Shown one piece after another: positions 11,151 to 21,288 of a DNA stretch of 64,000 bases; the first letter of the stretch is position 1, and each line of letters starts with the position of its first letter. The notes under the pieces were generated by a model, which searched no databases, was not told the DNA's origin, and saw only the letters and a list, made by a program, of their open reading frames with translations. Source of the stretch: Papilionanthe hookeriana x Papilionanthe teres (lineage: Eukaryota; Streptophyta; Magnoliopsida; Asparagales; Orchidaceae); NCBI GenBank assembly GCA_022702705.1, contig CM040429.1, positions 108,787,943 to 108,851,942 of the forward strand, given 5' to 3'. Made by a program: the position numbers and the translations under genes.

Positions 11151-11271
11151 CTATTCGGGATGTGAGATCAGTTTGATTTCATATCTTAAAATTTTCAAAT
11201 TTAAAATTATTTTCAAAATCAAATATTACTTTTCAAATTATTTATTTAAATTAAATTAAAATTCGCCGACA

Positions 11272-11328
11272 ATTTCGTAGGCGACCCCCTTTTAAAATAA
11301 AAAACATAACCTAAAAATAAGCCGTACA
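11272..11328 (+). repeat. 3' extension specific to LTR1 and LTR4
   Basis: After the CGCCGACA that ends LTR2 and LTR3, LTR1 continues for 57 bases (LTR4 for 59, 59904-59962) before ending CCGTACA. The extension starts ATTTC(T)GTAGGCGAC, a near copy of the ATTTCTGGCGAC that follows each LTR at the primer-binding site, so the LTR/PBS junction looks partly duplicated and absorbed into the LTR. That GTATT follows directly after the extension in LTR4 proves the extension belongs to the LTR. Confidence 0.85.
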
Positions 11329-11333
11329 ATTTC

Positions 11334-11351
11334 TGGCGACTCACGTGAGGA
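11334..11351 (+). other. Primer-binding site of the outer element (degraded)
   Basis: TGGCGACTC at 11334-11342 matches the start of the inner element's perfect tRNA-Arg PBS, but the following nine bases (ACGTGAGGA) differ from CGCTGGGGA. It lies five bases inside the LTR1 end. The damage is either mutation or part of the systematic CTG-site errors in this window. Confidence 0.75.
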
Positions 11352-11845
11352 CAATTCCTCTCTCCATTTTTAATCAAATAGTTCCGCTTTCAAAAATCGG
11401 TAGTGTATCCATGTCCCTAATGGATCAAACTACCCTTCTTTCCGTTGGAATATTATGTTCATTTCTACCTTGAACGAGTATAGCCAACATTCTCTCGGAT
11501 TTAGGAGCCATCTGTTTAGACACCCCTAAACGAGAGAGGTTCCGAGATCCTTTTACCTCATTTCGAGGTGGGGTGGACCCCCAATAGGTGTTAGTTTAGG
11601 AGTGATCCTTCGAGTCGAGAAGTCTTGCATAAGACTTTCTTTTCCTTTCTAATTCTGAATCAGATTCATTACCTTCTCTACACCTTTGAACATTCCGTTC
11701 TAAATAAACAAACCCTCTAATGAATGACTCTTTTAACAAATATACATGAACAAGAATGTGTTCGGACACTTTTCATTTCCTTTCTTTTCGTCCTGATTAG
11801 AAGAAGCATAACTTGGGACTGATAATCAGAATCTACCTTGCAGAA
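11352..11845 (+). other. Untranslated leader between PBS and ORF1 (outer)
   Basis: About 490 bp of non-coding sequence, closely colinear with 28688-29178 of the inner element. It includes a short run of C-rich and T-rich words but no convincing ORF. It presumably holds packaging and leader signals; none can be identified by eye. Confidence 0.5.
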
Positions 11846-13107
11846 ATGGAGGCCCCAAAATTGATTTTCTCCTTCACCAATGGACTGGACTTCGCTGTTT
11901 ACAAGGATGAATTGCCCGACAATGGGATCATCCGGTTTGGACAAGGATTCGAGAACACAAATGTCAAGATCGCTGACGTTACCCTTTTCGAACTGATGGA
12001 CAAAGTGTCAGAAACTGAGAAACCCGTGATTGAATTCAACCTTAAATCAACTCAAGAATTTCCTCCTCTGCAGAGGGTTCCAGCTGAGAGGAATACCGCT
12101 GTCCAAAGGAGGACCGTTATCTCTACCCCACCTGGTATAGTCGTCTCTGCACCTACCCCGGCTCCCGCCAACTGAAGGGGAAGGAAGTTCAAATTTGCAA
12201 CGAGCATGTTACCATGGAGGGTACGGATTTCCGTGCAAGACCTTCTGTTTTGAAATTGGGTCCGGCTCGAGGGTTCCACCCCTAACACGGACTCGGAGGA
12301 GAAACGAGGCGGGAAGATTGCCGGGAAGGCCGGAGCTGGCTGAAGTCGCTTTCTTAGAAGAAATCCCCGAGTACACACCTCTACCCGAATACATACCATT
12401 GTCCGAGTATACACCCCTTTTGGAAGGAAGTAGATTCCATCCCTTTCATCGCAGTCGACGAGGAAAATGTCGCGCGGATTGCTTCTACATTACCTCGGCA
12501 CCGCATACTATAGTGACAACGAAAGAAAAGGGCTAGGGTTGCACCACTTGCCCGACTACTGATTGTGATTGAGAAGTTAGTGAGGAAAGAAAGATGCCTC
12601 GTATCGGAAATTTTAAGAAGGATAGGGCGGGTGCCGACCAAATCCCGTCTTGGGCCGCGAGTAGAATCTGCTATCGCCTGCGGAAGAGCCTAATAAGAAG
12701 ATGAAGGCTAGTCCACTCGTTGTTGTTTCGGGTTTACGGATCGGGGAGGATACCACCTTCCGAGCATTCAGGTGACGGACCATCCGGTCCTGGGCCTTCT
12801 CTCTGCTAGAAGGATGGTATGGCGTCCCACTACCGGCCGATTAAGACCGAAACAACGACCGGAAAAGGAAAGTCTCGTCGGGAGACTTGAGTCCGAGGAA
12901 AGTGCTACCGCGATAAGGGGACTCATGAGAAAGAAACTCGACAATTGTCACATGACAACTGCAAGGATGTACGGAAAAGACCACTTAGAAGATGCTTATG
13001 GAAAAGCTAAGAACCGATATTCGTCGACTAGCGAGGGAAAGAGAAGAGAAATTCGGAGATGAAGTTGACTCGTCGAGTTCATGGATGATGAATATGCGAG
13101 AAAATAA
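11846..13107 (+). pseudogene. ORF1 upstream of gag, unknown function (outer)
   Basis: An ATG at 11846 starts a frame (MEAPKLIFSFTNGLDFAVYK) similar to inner ORF1 at 29179. The frame ends at TAA 13105-13107, one base before the gag ATG at 13109. A one-base loss near 12173 (GCCAACTG against GCCAAACTG in the inner copy) and more shifts around 12240, 12480 and 12680 break it. The protein is basic and low in hydrophobics. It has a tripled EYTPLPEYIPLSEYTPLLEG segment in the middle and a charged C-terminal third ending in acidic residues. I recognise no enzyme motif. An extra ORF before gag is a reported hallmark of Ogre elements. Confidence 0.75.
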
Positions 13108-13108
13108 C

Positions 13109-14769
13109 ATGGTTGAGACATGGGCTTCGTCGGCTTCACAAGGTGCTCCTACGGCACTGCGAAGAGAGGAGCCGGAAGTAATGAGGAGGCGGCTTCAAGA
13201 GAAAGATGATACGATCGCCCAAATGGCGAAAAGGATGGAAGAGATGGCTGTAGCCCTAGCCACTCTCCAGAGTCAGGTTCAACCCTAAAGGGAAGCACCC
13301 CCGGAAGTTATTCACATTGTAGACGGAGGAAAGGAGATTACATCCATCAACGGGGATGATCAATTAAAGAAGGATGCAACACAAAGCATGATTCCAGAAA
13401 AGGATATCAAGAGCTTGGTGGAACAGCAGGTGCGAGAAGCCTTGGCACAATCAAAGAGCGGGACATCCATTCGGACGGGTAGACCTTACCCGAAGAATTC
13501 GACGCCGTCCAATATCCGAAAGGCTTTGTACCACCTCTCGTTCAAGACCTTTGATGGAACCGGAAACCCTCGGCAGACATGTTGCACATTTTTGTGCCGA
13601 TTGTTGCAATGCCGGCGGAAGTGATGCTTTACTCTTCCGACAATTTGTCGGCGGCTCGTCGGGGATCGCCTTTGATTGGTATGCGGAATTACCGAACGGT
13701 TCGGTGAAGACATTTTCAGAATTAGAGAACCTCTTCATCAAGCGATTTGCCGGAGCTCAGCACCACATCACTATAGGTGATTTAGTGGTAGAGAAGCAGA
13801 AGCCGAATGAAACTCTGGTAGACTACATACTTCGATGGAGGAATCTAAGTATGAAATGTGAGCCACAGTTACAAGAACAGCATGCAGTCGGCATTTTACT
13901 AAAAAGCATCCATGGCCCGATAGCACTTCTCCTCAAGGGATTTACTATTAAGACTTTCGAGAAGTTGTTAAGCAAGGCCGGAAGCTTGCAAGAGGAGGTG
14001 AAGCAATTAAGTTTCACCGATAAAACAGACAAACAGAAGCCCGTGAAAACTTTTGAAAAGAATTCCGGGATCGTCGCAGCAGTCGATAAAGGCAAGCAAC
14101 CGATACAAATATTGTCGAACGGCCGCAGCAACCTCGACGAATTACCAGCAACCCCGACCCGGCTATCGGTCATCTCAACAATATGAACAACCGCCTCGTC
14201 CACAACGTACGTTTAGGGAGTTCCCGAGCGAGGAGTATCCGTTCAAGAATGAAGCAGTGCCGAAAATGTTCCGCAGCCTGATGAAGACCCCAGATTTCCA
14301 ACTGCCAGAACCTAAAAGACCAGAAGAAGTCGACAAGAAAGGTGATCCCAAATTTTGCTCTTACCACCGGATGCTTGGGCACAAGATAGAAGATTGTATT
14401 ACCTTCAAAAGTTGGCTCAACGATAATCTTCGGAAAGGGAATATAACGATCCCGAAAGAATACATGAAGGAACCCCAGAAAGGAGGTTCCGTCAATGTTA
14501 TCTCGACGGATTTCATTGTTCCGATAGATCCCTATGCGACTGATGATGGATGGACTACCGCTTGGACAAAGTCTTCGAAGAAGATTTTAGATCACATCCA
14601 AACCGCTTCGGTGCGAGCTTCAATTCAGAGTTCGAAACCTGTCAAGTCGGCGCTATCACTTGCGATAGAAGAACCGCCTCAACAAGAGATGACTGAAGAA
14701 AAGAAGAAAATTGACGTAGAAGAGAAAACCGAGGCACCTAAGGCTAGACTAGGGGCTGCTTATCTCTAG
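13109..14769 (+). pseudogene. gag: gag: capsid/nucleocapsid polyprotein (outer)
   Basis: The start codon (MVETWASSASQGAP) follows the ORF1 stop by one base. A coiled-coil-like segment (LQEKDDTIAQMAKRMEEMAV) comes first. The plant retrotransposon gag domain follows at about 13551-14000 (FDWYAELPNGSVKTFSELEN, then EKQKPNETLVDYILRWRNLS). A single zinc-knuckle-like motif CSYHRMLGHKIEDC follows at about 14356. The frame is broken by TAA at 13286 (CCC TAA where the inner copy has CCC CAA) and by shifts near 13480, 13580 and 14080. Gag packages the element RNA in cytoplasmic particles. Several of the shifts fall at CAG or CTG positions and may be sequence errors. Confidence 0.85.
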
Positions 14770-16258
14770 GATAGTTGTTTCCGATTCGGGGAGAAATCCC
14801 TCGAACCTCCGACTCCGTATGATTATTTGCTCACTCCGGTGGGATCTTATAATGATGAGGGTTATGGCGTTGGCTACGTTTTGACTGTTTCTAATGATTA
14901 CGTAACTAGCGACAATCAACCTAATCCGGACGTCGATTCCGATACAAATGAAAATTCTCAAATCATACACAATCTCGACGATCACAATGACGAAGAAGAC
15001 ATCCACCAGGGAGGCTACGAGAGTTCAACAAGCAACGAATCTATTTGCGAGTTTCGAGGAGCTCCGATCATGATAGAGTTAGAGCCTTCGGACTCCGAAG
15101 CTAATCCCGAAGAACTTGTCATCCCAATTCGAAGGAGACACCGACAAACTCAATGCTAAATTCGGAAGAAATCACAGAAGTCAACTTAAGAAGTGGAAGA
15201 GTTCTACCTCCGAGAATGGGTCCAAAGGACAAGGGAAAGCAGGTGGTTGTTCAGGAAGAACCAACCCCGGCAGAAGAAATACCCAGTCGAGAAGAAAACG
15301 AGGCACATGAAAACAAAGTGGACTACAACGTGCTAGCCCATCTTAGGAAACTAACCGCCAAACGGAGCATCTACGACGCTCTCATCTTATCAAAGGAGAT
15401 GAGAGAAGCACTGAACAAGGCTTTACTTGATCCAGAAATTTGCTTAGCTCAAATGGCCGGAGAGTCCTTAGATGAGGTTTGCTCGTTAAAGGAACAACGA
15501 GGTGTTACCTTCACGGACAACGACCTACTACTTGGGACGACGGACCACAACCGACCGTTGTACATTTCGATTACAATTGGGAAGTTTACACTCTCCAAAG
15601 TATTGGTGGATCCAGGAGCATCAATCAATATAATAAATCTTCGAACGCTAGCATACTTGGAAATTGATGCTCGCGAGCTCGAAGCGGACAAAATGTTATT
15701 AAGAGGATTCAACCAGAAAGGAGAAAGAGCCCTCGGATCAATAACACTACTAATGAAGACCGGAGAGTTAGCAAAGACAACCGCGAAATTTCACATAATT
15801 GATTCAGAAACGTCGTTCAACGCTCTACTGGGCCGACCATGGATACATGAAAATTGGATGGTACCATCATCTCTACATCAATGCATCAAATACTACGATG
15901 GAGGGGAACAGTGTATTAAAGGTGACTTACAACCGTTCTCCGTACATGAAATCGGAATCCATGAAGATGCAGCTTATTATGCACCTCCGAAGAAAACAAT
16001 CTTCTCCGGAGATACCATAACAAATGAAGCAAAGGAAATTTGGGACGACGAAGAACACGAAATTCTAGTCCAACGAGCCACTCACCACTCCCTTACGGCG
16101 AGATGGTGAAGGTTTCTCCACAACTCGCATCCGAGGTCGAGGCCGGGGACGAGGTCGTGGCAGAGACATTAGGACGATTGGACAGAGGAAACCAGCCATC
16201 AATGTTGATTGGGAAGATAGTTCTGAAGAAGAAAAAGAAATCAAACAAGAAGCAGTGA
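14770..16258 (+). pseudogene. Acidic linker and aspartic protease (outer)
   Basis: An acidic stretch (NPDVDSDTNENSQIIHNLDD) leads into the retropepsin domain. The active-site loop is VLVDPGASINI, with Asp at 15609-15611, where the usual D-S/T-G is D-P-G; other Tat proteases also deviate here. A LLGRPWIHENW segment, typical of Tat proteases, follows. The domain is nearly intact within 15153-16109. Past it, an Arg-Gly-rich patch (RGRGRGRG) leads through a frame change towards RT. The protease would cleave the Gag-Pol polyprotein. Confidence 0.85.
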
Positions 16259-18400
16259 CAATAAGTCGGAAGAAGCCGCAATTCAGAATCCCTCTCGAAG
16301 ATGAAAGAAACGAAGAATATAAATCGATGTACTAGAAGATTAACCACTATGTACATATTATGACCCTGACCCCGATCCATTCTAATAAGATCGAGGGTAT
16401 GGAGGTCAAAGAGGTACGTAGCGGTGGTGCAAAGCCCATCAAATTCTACCGTGGTGCTCCTTCCTCCAAAACCGAAAATAATGTACAATTTGAAGATGCT
16501 ACTTCATCAGAATTAATGGAATTGCCTTTTGAGTGGTACTCTCCCTGTGTTCAAAATTTAATTCAGCGTGGTTTCTTACCTCGACAATGGACAAAAGGTC
16601 AATCACAACATTTTGAAAAATTATGGAATAACTCCGGTCGTCCACCCAATTCAAAACATGGTCTCGGATTCGGCCAGTAGGATCAGTTGACGATACTGAA
16701 TTTTGCATGGTTGTCACTTGCGAGTCTAATGAGAACTGCATGGAAACTACAGAAGAACTCGAAGATTTACAAATTGGAGATGCTCCACTAAAGTTCGAGG
16801 AAGAGATCAAATCTACAATAGACGAGTTAACGAAAGTTAACTTAGGTATTAGCGAAGAACCTAGACCTATCTTTGTTAGCTCCTTACTCAATAAAGAAGA
16901 CTCCGAAGAAATAATCAAGTTATTAATGGAATTTAAAGACTGTTTTGCTTGGAGCTACGATGAGATGCCGAGTTTAGCTCCGGAGGTCGCGATCCATAAG
17001 ATAGGAGTGGATCCTACTTCGTCCCGATCGGACAAGGACCCGGAAGAATGCGTCTAGAAATCGAACAACAAGTCATACGCGAAGTTAAAAAACTAATAGA
17101 CGCTAAATTTGTCCGTGAAGAACAATACCCGACTTAGTTAGCCAATGTGGTACCAGTCAGGAAGAAGAATGGTCAGATCAGAATTTGTGTGGATTTCAGA
17201 GATTTAAACAAGGCATGCCCGAAAGATGAATTCCCTCTATCGATCCCATAATTAATGATCGACATCGCTTCAACACATGAAATATTCTCATTCATGGATG
17301 GATCTTCGGGATACAACCGGATAAAAATGGCTCCGGAAGATGAAAAACTTACAGCATTCGGAACGCCGATCGTAGTATATTGTTACACAGGTGATGCCAT
17401 TCGGATCGAAGAACGCAGGAGCAACCTACCGAGAGCGATGACAAGAATTTTTGATGATCTCATACACAATCAAGTCGAATGCTACGTGGATGATGTGGTC
17501 ATCAAAAGCAAAGTAAAGGAAAACCACTCGTATGATTTGAGAATTATTTTCGAATGATTAAGACAATTTAACCTTAAGATGAATCCCTTAAAATGCGCCT
17601 TCGACGTCACCTCCGGGAAATTCTTAGGATTCGTTGTCCGACATCGCGGAATTGAAATCGACCTGGAAAAGATTAAAGCTATCTTAGAAATGCCACCTCC
17701 CAGAACCTTAAAACAACTACGATCTTTTCAAGGAAAGTTGGCATATCTTCGACGCTTTATCTCGAACTTGTTAGGTAGGTGTCAGCCTTTCTTGGCACTA
17801 GTTAAAAAGGACGCCAAATTTATTTGGGAAGAGAAATGCCAGAGGGCCTTCGAGGACATTAAGCAATATTTAATGACACCTCTCGTCTTAGTAGCCCCGG
17901 TCTCGGGTAGACCGTCGATGCTTTATACCGCGGCTTTAGACGACTCACTCGGAGCCCCGTTAGCCGAGTCAATGATGAGGGTAAAGAAAATGCTCTTTAC
18001 TACCTAAGCCGTCATTTACTTCCGACGAAAATAAGGTATCCCGCAATTGAAAAGCACTGTTTAGCCCTGATCTTCGCCGCTCAAAAGCTCAGGCACTACA
18101 TGATTTCTCATAAGGTCAACCTGATCTCGAAATTTAATCCATTGCGATACTCGATGACCCGTCCAACGCTTTCCGCGGACTTGCCGGATGGTCAATGATA
18201 TTATTGCAATTCGATATAACTTTCGTGCCTCTTCGTGCCGTAAAGGGACAAGTCTTAGCGGACTTCCTCGCAGAGACACCCTTTGCCGGCGAATCTCTTC
18301 TCGATGACGACTTGCCGGATGAACAAATAATGAACCTAGAAGACCCCGATGATCTACGTTGGGAATTGTATTTCGACGGAGCATCTTCGAGCACATAAAG
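16259..18400 (+). pseudogene. Reverse transcriptase and first RNase H (outer)
   Basis: After a linker (MTLTPIHSNKIEGMEVKEV) the RT domain shows RICVDFRDLNKACPKDEF and the catalytic YVDD at 17483-17494. Genuine nonsense codons are present: TAG at 17135-17137 (TGG in the inner copy), TAA at about 17249 and TGA at 17555-17557 (CGA in the inner copy). The first RNase H follows at about 17880-18320 (LYTAALDDSLGA, EKHCLALIFAAQKLRHYM). Its catalytic positions look degenerate, as in other dual-RNase H Tat elements. This copy cannot be active. Confidence 0.85.
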
Positions 18401-19030
18401 ATGAAGAATCGCAAGTGATAGTGCCCGGTAAGGCGGGGATCGGACTAATCTTTATAACACCGGAGCGGGGGATGTTAAGATACTCCTACCACTCGACGGA
18501 GCCGTGCACGAATAACGGCGGAATACGAAGCCCTCATAACGGGATCGGAATTAACTATTCAAATGGGTATAACGGACATCAACATCTACGGGATTCGCCG
18601 TTAATCATTCAACGGATCGCCCGACAATACGTAATTTTAAAACCAAGACTCGAGCAATACTTCCAGGTATGCCATACAATATTATGAATCGGATTCCGAA
18701 TGTGACGATCTATAAAATTCCCAGAAAAGAAAACGCTTTAGCGGATGCGCTAGCCCGTCTCGCAAAAGAATTTGCCTGCTTACAAGATGAATCAATAGAA
18801 GTGTCAGTTCATGGACGTCAGGTCCTATCACAGCTCGACATAAACATAATACACAAATCAGAAAAGGAAAAAGGATCAATTGCAGCAGTGACAGAAAACA
18901 CAGAAGATTGGCGACAGCCATTAATAGATTACCCGCAAACAGGAAAACTACCGGACGATAGGTCGTTAGCCCATCGGATCAAGAAAAGAACTCTGTCCTA
19001 CGCATTAATAAACAACACATTATACGAAGG
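18355..19030 (+). pseudogene. Archaeal-type RNase H (aRH) domain (outer)
   Basis: It begins with WELYFDGASSST (first catalytic Asp in FDGA), and ends with the ENALADALARLAKEF motif (last Asp). The middle GDSQ motif, present in the inner copy, reads as a broken RDSP-like sequence here. The frame shifts near 18400 and 18660. This second RNase H, acquired by the Tat lineage in addition to the gypsy RNase H, is thought to have taken over removal of RNA from RNA:DNA hybrids during reverse transcription. Confidence 0.8.
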
Positions 19031-19042
19031 TCTTTTGATCAA

Positions 19043-20159
19043 ATGTGGCTAAGGTGCCTAAGCGGGTCCGAGGCCCGTGAAATTGTTAAAGAGGTGCATT
19101 CAGGACTCTGTGGTGCTCACCAGTCGGGTCCAAAGATGAAAATGAAAATTAAAAGACTAGGGTACTACTGGCCCTCGATGATGACCGACTGCATGAAAAT
19201 CGCCAAGAGCTGTCACCAGTGCCAAGTGCACGGAGTGGTTCTACACCAACCTCCAAATGTGCTACATCCGACAATTGCGTCGTGGCCATTTGAATGTTGG
19301 GGCACAGATATAGTGGGTCCAATAGAACCACCATCTTCAAGAGGACATCGCTTCATTCTTGCGGCTACAGACTACTTTTCTAAGTGGGCGGAGGCGGTTC
19401 CACTCGGAGAAGTGAAAGCACATCACGTGCTACAATTTTTTAAGAACCAAGTTGTCTACCGTTTCGGAGTGCCGCGCGAATCATCTCGGATAATGGGTCG
19501 GCATTCGGAAGCACACAAATCAACAATTTTGTCGGGAGACACGGAATCGGCCGGCGATATTCAACAATTTACTACCCAAGAGCAAACGACCTCGTCGAGG
19601 CTTTTAATAAAACTCTCGTTCAAATTTTAAAGAAGACTTTGGACGATAATGAGAGAAATTGGCACGAGAAATTGTTAGAAGCCTTATGGGCCTACCGGAC
19701 AACCTTCGAACTCCTACTCGAGCTACACCTTACGCTCGGTGTATGGGTCCGAGGCGAGTGTTACCCTTAGAGGTCCGAGCTTCCTTCACTCAGAATTGCG
19801 GTTGCAAACAAAATCACGACAGAAGAGAATGCCAAATTGCGACTAGAAGAATTGGAAAGCCTGGAAGGGAAAAGACTTGCAGCGCAGCAGAATTTAGAAC
19901 TATACCAAGCTAAGATGGTTCAAGCCCATGACAGACTGGTCCGCCCAAGAACCTTCAAAGTTGGTGACTTAGTTCTCGTTCTCAAAAGACCATTCTTGCA
20001 CACCGCAAGATAGGAGAAAAATTTGAACCCACTTGGGAAGGACCGTTTGTGGTTGAGGCAGTCTACTCAGGAGGCTCCTACCAGCTAGTGAATTGCCAAG
20101 GAGAACGACATATGCTTCCGATCAATGGAAGATACTTAAAAAAGTATTACGCTACCTGA
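19043..20159 (+). pseudogene. Integrase and pol C-terminus (outer)
   Basis: The HHCC zinc domain is recognisable (VHSGLCGAHQSG, then CHQCQVHG). The catalytic core has Asp at 19307-19309 (WGTDIVGP), Asp at 19489-19491 and Glu at 19597-19599, with 35 residues between the last two if the shifted frames are lined up. The frame breaks at the second Asp, where the inner copy's CAG words read CGG or CGA. The C-terminal domain (FEPTWEGPFVVEAVYSGGSY) ends at TGA 20157-20159. Integrase would insert the cDNA with 5-bp target duplications, as seen here. Confidence 0.85.
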
Positions 20160-20429
20160 TGTTTCGAAAGAATGAATTTTTCATCCCTAGAAGCACGGGT
20201 GAGGTAATTACTTATGACTGGGTTCAAACCCAAAATAAAAAAAAATGTGCTAAGATAAATAAAATCATGATAATAAAGTTTTTCTTGTTTTCTCTCTTCC
20301 AAATCAAAATCTCTTTCTTGATCTTTTCCCACTTCATTCCTGTTGAATTTAAAATATGAGAGTAATAAAAAAAAAAAAAACTGTCTTTAATAAACAATTT
20401 TCTTAATGTTCTTGTTCTTAGTACAGCCC

Positions 20430-20456
20430 CTGATCCTTTTCCTTGTCTTTTCGCAG
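20430..20456 (+). promoter_or_regulatory. Candidate 3' splice site before the AlkB ORF (outer)
   Basis: A pyrimidine-rich run ending TTTTCGCAG|G lies four bases before the ATG at 20461, in a 300-bp gap after the pol stop. The same sequence occurs in the inner copy. A spliced subgenomic RNA is the simplest way to express an ORF downstream of pol. This is inference from sequence only. Confidence 0.45.
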
Positions 20457-20460
20457 GGAA

Positions 20461-21288
20461 ATGTCGAACGGGCGGTTGGTCCTGAACTTTAGAAATGGCG
20501 TAAGCCTTGCACTCGACGAAAAGAGAGTGAAAGATGGAGCGATAATAGAGATTGACTCGGACTTTGCACCGGCGGGCTCGCAATACGAGGAAAGTGACCG
20601 GGTCCCGGTTGACCGAGAGGAGCCGCCTAGTCGGACGATAATGAAAGTGGGTGGCCCAAGCCACCAATCCGAGCAGAAGAAAAGAAAAAAAACACCGAAG
20701 AAGACAAGAAAATCAAGTCCGTAGTCGCTACGGCGGAGGGCGGGCTTGTCGGCGCCGCGCCCACGAAACTCGGGAAGTACGAAAAGCTACTCTCACGGCA
20801 ACTCAACGAAGGAATAAAAATCGCCGTATCCGCAAGATGTTAACTAAATTAGCGACGGACCAGCGCGACGAGACAGATTGCTACGCCAATGCATATACTT
20901 CGAGGATACCGGTTCGCCGGGAACCCGAAGGAAGGAGGCCGGCTCCCGGGATGACGGAAGAGACCGGGGCAATCTCAAGAAGAACGGAAGAAAGAAGGCT
21001 ACTACGCCACCGGATAAAGTCACCGGTAATGCATGACCTTGTTGCGGAAGAACCCCGGAGGATGTCCCGACGGACATCATCCCCGAGGAGCCGAGGTATG
21101 CAGGAGAACGTGAAGGGATTGAGCCATATATCCCACAGTACGTCACCAGGCCTCGCCATTTGCAAATTATTCCAGAATACGAGCTAGAAAGGATGCAGAA
21201 TGTCGAGAAGAAAACTTTTGAATATTTCGAGAGAATCAGAGGCAGGAGGATCAATATACTTGAAGGCCTCGAGCTACATACAGACGTG
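20461..21288 (+). pseudogene. AlkB-domain ORF, 5' part (outer), cut by the nested element
   Basis: The ATG at 20461 starts MSNGRLVLNFRNGVSLALDE, as in the inner copy, followed by charged linker sequence, then TPEDVPTDIIPEEPRYAGER and PEYELERMQNVEKKTFEYFE. It ends with GLELHTDV, the beginning of the AlkB-like domain, at a codon boundary where LTR2 starts. The rest of the gene resumes at 48929. Several frame changes occur between 20690 and 21050, including an apparent TAA at about 20841, so the linker is uncertain. The N-terminal part has no family I recognise. Confidence 0.8.
21284..21288. repeat. Target-site duplication ACGTG, left copy (inner element)
   Basis: ACGTG directly precedes the TG of LTR2 and is repeated at 48924-48928 directly after the CA of LTR3. 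The uninterrupted sequence (GGACGTGTTCTC) is seen once in the inner element itself at about 38602-38613, confirming the empty site. Confidence 0.95.

Larger units (their letters stand above)
3849..11328 (+). repeat. LTR1: 5' LTR of the outer element (7,480 bp)
   Basis: It begins TGTTGACC and ends CCGTACA, directly followed by the PBS region. It is colinear with LTR4 over its whole length, sharing the same long (AAATT)n tract and the same 57-59 bp 3' extension that LTR2 and LTR3 lack. Contents in order: terminal stem-loop; A/C-rich block (about 4430-5560); TATA-like box at 6215; leader with a possible splice donor at 6646/6647; hairpin at 6723-6757; GC-rich block (about 6800-7020); AT-rich zone with the (AAATT)n tract; two tandem hairpin units near 10480-10640; TATA-like box at 11141. 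The short ORFs are not conserved as proteins. LTR1 has lost the CCCTGTTTAAT hairpin present in LTR2 and LTR4, by a small deletion near 11000. Confidence 0.93.

Noticed and set aside
11026..11259. A 77-residue plus-strand ORF repeated in all four LTRs (also at 28419, 48654 and 59658)
   Set aside because: Its presence in four LTRs only reflects LTR homology. Its second half is low-complexity AT-rich sequence and it has no domain-like pattern.
12052..12641. Overlapping antisense ORFs in ORF1 and other coding regions
   Set aside because: They are shadows of the plus-strand element genes.
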